8,902 bases of DNA from Chloroflexota bacterium (GTDB lineage: Bacteria; Chloroflexota; Anaerolineae; Aggregatilineales; UBA2796). Each line of letters begins with the position of its first letter. Positions within the stretch are counted from its first letter, which is position 1. Positions 5,542-8,902 of this stretch are shown here, piece by piece. The position numbers were made by a program, and so were the translations under genes. The notes under the pieces were generated by a model, which was not told where the DNA came from, ran no database searches, and saw nothing but the letters and a program-made list of their open reading frames with translations. The stretch is from NCBI GenBank assembly GCA_003695215.1, contig RFIM01000162.1, positions 1 to 8,902 on the forward strand, given 5' to 3'.

Positions 5542-8500
5542 CTAGACTTTCTCAACCTTCACTTTTGTGCTGTAGAAGACGGCGCTGCCGCCTGCTAGGT
5601 CGGTCAGTGTGACGTTCTGCAGCACGGGATCAGTGCGCATGGCTGCATTGGCGTGGAAGCCTGCCTGACGGCGCACATCGCCTTTGACCGTCCGCCCGTC
5701 AATGACAATATCGCGTGAGCCGCTCGCCCAGTGTCCCCAGCCTAGGCCGAAGGCGACGACGCCCGGCCGCATGCCTTGCACTACTTTCAGCTTGCCGATC
5801 ATCGGGATCTCCGTGCCGTTTTGTAAGTCCCAGACGCCGCGAGGATTGCTAGCAGAGCTGATACGCACGAGGTCGCCATGGCGCAAGCCGAGCCGCTGGG
5901 CGTCCGCTGCGTTCATAATCAGCGTGTTCTCTGGCATGACCGCCAGGAGCCAGTAGTTCGAGATGGTGCGCGCCTTGGTCATGGTGATTTCTTTGTAGGT
6001 GATTAGGGTGAAGGCATACTCATCGCCATCTTCGATTGGCTCGCCAATGCTGGAGAGATGCGGCGGGAAGTAGCGCGGGTAGCCTGCGAACGGCTCGCCC
6101 GTCATGCTGTTGATGGTCGTTGCCGTCTTCTCTTGGTAGAGATTGATCTGCTTGGCGTAGGCGTTCGCTAGCATATCGCCCTTGTAATCTTTGCCTTCAT
6201 CTTGCCAGCGCCCGCCGCGATTCAAGACATAGATCGTCTGCCGCCACAGCTTCTCGTCGTTGCCCAGGATCGCTTTCCAGCGCTCAGCATCGAAGACTTG
6301 CTTGGGCAAGTGTGCACGCGCCTTGAGGAAAATCTCCACCTCGCGATCGTCCGCCTCAGGCACGCCATCGCTGCCATCTTCCTTCTCGCCGTAGGCCAGG
6401 TTAGCTACCATGCGCAGGTAGTAATCCTCAGGGTAGATCAGTGGCACGCCTTCGCCCAAGCCGTTCGGCCCAAAGCCCGGCAGCTCGAGTCGCTCAGCGA
6501 TGCCCAGCACTAGCGCCTCGAACGAGAGCGGAATCTCTTGCCCGAAAACTTTCACCATCGGCCAGCCCGGCAGCGAGATAGCAGGATTGCGGACATTTTC
6601 GACCTTGTAGGTGACCGAGGGATGCGAACCATGGAATTCCCAGCGCTCCAGATAGCTCAGATCGGGGAAAATGTAGTCCGCGTACATCGAAGTCTCGCCG
6701 ACCAGGATATCTGAGACGATGATCAGCGGCAGTTTCTTAGGATCGGCTAGCACTTCAGTCATTTTATGGGCTGCGGGCAGGGCATAGTTGATGGCGCTCA
6801 TGTAGAACATGGCGATCTTGACGGGATAGGGATAGGCATCGCCAATGGACGGCAAGTCTTCCTGATAGATATCGGTCGCTAGTGGGAACCATGGCCGTTT
6901 GGCAGGGTAGCCGTTGAAGAGCGTGGATTTCTCATAGCTGATCGTGGTGCGCAGGATGTCTAGGCCGAATGGCACATTGGCGCCATTGCTCATCTTAGCC
7001 AGATCGAAGGGGCCTTTGGCGCGGCTGCCCAGCCGATCATAGGTGGTTGGTTTGCTCAAGCCGCCCTTGTGATCGAAATTGCCGATCAGGGCATTGAGCG
7101 TGAAGAAGATCAAACTGGTGTAGAAGCCGTTAGTGTGCTGCGAGGCGCCACGATGAATGTCGATCACAGCTTGTGTGCCGTAGCTGGTGAACTCACGCGC
7201 CAATTCGATAATATCGCTCGGCTTGATGTCGGCGATCGCCGCCCATTCTTCAATGGTCTTCTCAAAGGCAGCCTCGCGGATGATCTGCAAGCCGCTCTTG
7301 ACGGCGATGGGCTCGCCAGCAGCATTTTGCAAGGTCGTGTCCACGAACAGATCGCCATAGACGGGCAACTCAGTGCTATTGGGATCGATCGGCGTTGGCT
7401 TGCCGTCCACCAGAGCTACAAACGGATCGAATTTGAATTTGGTGCCGTCTTCGGCGACATAGACAGTCACTTCCTTGCCATTCTCGTCCCGTTCAGCCAG
7501 GCGCGTGACCAAGCCCAGCTCCGAGCCGCGCACCAGCTTGCCTGGCTTGCCATTCTTGAGGTGGACGAGCCAGACAGCGTCTGTCCAGGACGTCTCGCCG
7601 ATAGCGTTGGCAGCGGCTTTGTTGGCCGCGCTCAGGAAGCGCTTGTTGATGCGCTCATGCTCGAACATCCAGCGCATCATGCCCAAGCCGAGCGCAGAAT
7701 CTTCGCCGGGCTTGATCGGCACCCATTTCCAAGCCTTAGAGGCTGCCTTCGAGAAGCGCGGATCGACTACAGCGTAGCGCAAGCCGCGATCCACAACACC
7801 TTCTGTGATTGGTGCGACGCGCAGCGGCGGCCCATAGTTCGCCTCGAACATATTGGCGCCGATGAAAATTGCGAAACGGCTGCTCTTCAGGTCGGCCTGC
7901 CAGTAGAACTTCTGACCACCTGAGAATTTGCTGCCGTCCCATTGTTCGCTCATGGCTTTGCCTGCAAAGTACAAGCTGCCTTGGCAGACGGTTGTATGCC
8001 CATTGGCGTTGATCGAGCCGATGCCGCTGTTCACGAAGCGCCGCACCAAGTCACCGCGGCCATTTTTCAGCCTTCCCCAGATGAAGGCAAATTGATTGTT
8101 CTTCGGGCCGAGATCGGGATGATCGGGATCGATCAGCTTGTCGAGATGGTCGGCGAAGGTCGTCTTGAACTCTTCGACTAGCGCGCGCTTCTTCTCAGCG
8201 TCTTTTTCGTCCACAATGCGCTTCACGAAGTCAGCCATGGCTTTGGCGACCTTGGGATCGCGCAGCGCATAGACATCCTTAAGGCCTTCGACTTGCCCTT
8301 CGCCGAACAGGTCGCCGCCATTGACGATCTCGTCCAAGGCTTGCTCAAAGGAGATGGTGATCCACTGCCCTTCGCCGCGTTTGGTGCCAGGGCGGCGCTT
8401 CAGAACGCTGACGATGCGGTAAGGATCGTAAGCCGTCTGCAAGCCCGCTTGCCCTTTCGGGCACAGCCCGCCTTCAATGGTGCCTGCCTCAGCAATCGGC

Positions 8501-8829
8501 GTTTTGTAGGGCAAGTGCGGATGCAGCGTCCATGGGCTGTATGGATTGCCCTCGATCTTCGAGGCCACGCCTTCCCAAATTTTGACCTTGATGCCGCAGC
8601 CTGTGTTGCACTGCAGGCAGACTGAATAAATCTGGCGCTCAGGCTCAGAAAGCGGCGAGTTGCCGCTGAGCGTTTGCGTTTGCGCCGCCTGCAGACGCCC
8701 GAAGATCGGCAAACTGCTCAAGAGCGCAGCGCCACCGGCCGTTGCAGCGCTCAACTTCAAGAAATCACGCCGCGAGAGCGCGCAGGATTCAGGCTGTTCC
8801 TGTTCAGGCAGATGTGGTTTGTCGCTCAT
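5542..8829 (-). CDS. Tat-exported molybdopterin oxidoreductase large subunit, TtrA-like
   Basis: This is a 1095-residue catalytic subunit of the DMSO-reductase superfamily that binds Mo-bis-MGD and one 4Fe-4S cluster. Residues 19-25 (SRRDFLK) and the hydrophobic stretch to about 50 form a twin-arginine signal, so it is exported folded across the membrane. The cluster motif is Cys71-x2-Cys74-x3-Cys78-x44-Cys123, with 'GGLCPKGQAG' at the last Cys. Cys282 in 'GHTTVCQGSLY' is the probable Mo ligand. The C-terminal dinucleotide-binding domain spans about 940-1090 ('NTLIMNAADAQRLGLRHGDLVRI'). The length, the 'NGGDLFGEG' stretch (about 170-178) and the long Fe-S spacing fit the tetrathionate/arsenate/selenate reductase group, and TtrA is my best guess. 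Substrate is unproven. The ATG at 8829 has AGGAGG six bases upstream; an earlier in-frame ATG at 8853 lies inside the preceding gene and is rejected. The upstream gene ends 1 base before, so they form an operon. Confidence 0.85.
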   Translation of the reverse strand: MSDKPHLPEQEQPESCALSRRDFLKLSAATAGGAALLSSLPIFGRLQAAQTQTLSGNSPLSEPERQIYSVCLQCNTGCGIKVKIWEGVASKIEGNPYSPWTLHPHLPYKTPIAEAGTIEGGLCPKGQAGLQTAYDPYRIVSVLKRRPGTKRGEGQWITISFEQALDEIVNGGDLFGEGQVEGLKDVYALRDPKVAKAMADFVKRIVDEKDAEKKRALVEEFKTTFADHLDKLIDPDHPDLGPKNNQFAFIWGRLKNGRGDLVRRFVNSGIGSINANGHTTVCQGSLYFAGKAMSEQWDGSKFSGGQKFYWQADLKSSRFAIFIGANMFEANYGPPLRVAPITEGVVDRGLRYAVVDPRFSKAASKAWKWVPIKPGEDSALGLGMMRWMFEHERINKRFLSAANKAAANAIGETSWTDAVWLVHLKNGKPGKLVRGSELGLVTRLAERDENGKEVTVYVAEDGTKFKFDPFVALVDGKPTPIDPNSTELPVYGDLFVDTTLQNAAGEPIAVKSGLQIIREAAFEKTIEEWAAIADIKPSDIIELAREFTSYGTQAVIDIHRGASQHTNGFYTSLIFFTLNALIGNFDHKGGLSKPTTYDRLGSRAKGPFDLAKMSNGANVPFGLDILRTTISYEKSTLFNGYPAKRPWFPLATDIYQEDLPSIGDAYPYPVKIAMFYMSAINYALPAAHKMTEVLADPKKLPLIIVSDILVGETSMYADYIFPDLSYLERWEFHGSHPSVTYKVENVRNPAISLPGWPMVKVFGQEIPLSFEALVLGIAERLELPGFGPNGLGEGVPLIYPEDYYLRMVANLAYGEKEDGSDGVPEADDREVEIFLKARAHLPKQVFDAERWKAILGNDEKLWRQTIYVLNRGGRWQDEGKDYKGDMLANAYAKQINLYQEKTATTINSMTGEPFAGYPRYFPPHLSSIGEPIEDGDEYAFTLITYKEITMTKARTISNYWLLAVMPENTLIMNAADAQRLGLRHGDLVRISSASNPRGVWDLQNGTEIPMIGKLKVVQGMRPGVVAFGLGWGHWASGSRDIVIDGRTVKGDVRRQAGFHANAAMRTDPVLQNVTLTDLAGGSAVFYSTKVKVEKV

Positions 8830-8830
8830 G

Positions 8831-8902
8831 CTAGTCCTCCTTTTCTTGTGCACGCTTGGGCAAAATCGGCAGGAAGCGCAGCCCCAAGCCGTAGATCAAG
8901 CC
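8831..8902 (-). CDS. C-terminal tail of a probable NrfD/TtrC-like membrane subunit (partial)
   Basis: The minus strand is open from the window edge to a TAG at 8833-8831. It encodes 23 residues beginning Gly-Leu-Ile-Tyr-Gly-Leu and ending with a charged tail, PKRAQEKED. A hydrophobic stretch that turns into a short basic and acidic cytoplasmic tail is what the end of a multi-helix membrane protein looks like. The gene stops 1 base before the start of the molybdopterin oxidoreductase, and its last codons contain that gene's ribosome site, so they are one operon. In ttrBCA operons the gene just before ttrA is ttrC, the NrfD-like quinol-oxidising membrane anchor, and this is the expected identity. 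The visible piece is too short to prove it. Confidence 0.5.
   Translation of the reverse strand, partial: GLIYGLGLRFLPILPKRAQEKED
8836..8841 (-). promoter_or_regulatory. Strong ribosome binding site for the molybdopterin oxidoreductase
   Basis: AGGAGG on the minus strand lies 6 bases before the ATG at 8829, inside the last codons of the upstream gene. It fixes the start of the large subunit and suggests high, coupled translation. Confidence 0.8.

Noticed and set aside
7069..7923. A 284-codon open frame on the plus strand.
   Set aside because: It lies entirely antisense to the molybdopterin oxidoreductase, has no recognisable domain, and is the expected shadow frame of GC-rich coding DNA.

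Overview
This is a GC-rich, densely packed bacterial chromosomal window. It has no mobile elements, tRNA or rRNA genes, or CRISPR arrays that I can see. The lineage is most likely Chloroflexota (inference, moderate confidence). The clues are a PspC plus LiaF/toastrack-like membrane pair, a small ORF carrying a 'LLGW…LYLYW' segment of a kind I associate with Chloroflexota membrane-protein tails, and a Tat-exported molybdopterin oxidoreductase next to an NrfD-like tail. No marker gene is present to settle this.

Left part (1-2650): the window opens inside the C-terminal LuxR/GerE helix-turn-helix of a regulator. A divergent D-2-hydroxyacid dehydrogenase homologue follows. It keeps the Rossmann fold and the Glu/His pair but has Ser where the catalytic Arg should be. 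Its stop overlaps the stop of an oppositely oriented two-gene unit, pspC-like followed by a LiaF-like toastrack protein, coupled by an ATGA overlap. This unit is divergent from serA across a short intergenic region that holds a small perfect inverted repeat.

Middle part (2648-4889, plus strand): a short-form D-3-phosphoglycerate dehydrogenase (no ACT domain), an overlapping small ORF of uncertain status, a carboxymuconolactone-decarboxylase/AhpD-like protein without the CxxC pair, and mobA for molybdenum cofactor guanylylation. The genes are butted or overlapping, so they may be co-transcribed.

Right part (4877-8902, minus strand, read right to left): the last 23 codons of a probable membrane subunit, then a 1095-residue Tat-exported molybdopterin oxidoreductase most like the tetrathionate/arsenate/selenate reductase group (TtrA-like). 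A strong 11-bp hairpin comes next, followed by an FmdE-family protein with a C-terminal zinc ribbon. The C-then-A order matches the known ttrBCA arrangement. FmdE and the convergent MobA sit beside a bis-MGD enzyme, which suggests a local molybdenum-respiration module: MobA would make the guanine dinucleotide cofactor, the large subunit would use it outside the cytoplasmic membrane with electrons from the membrane subunit, and FmdE may help in maturation or metal handling. The substrate cannot be fixed from sequence alone.
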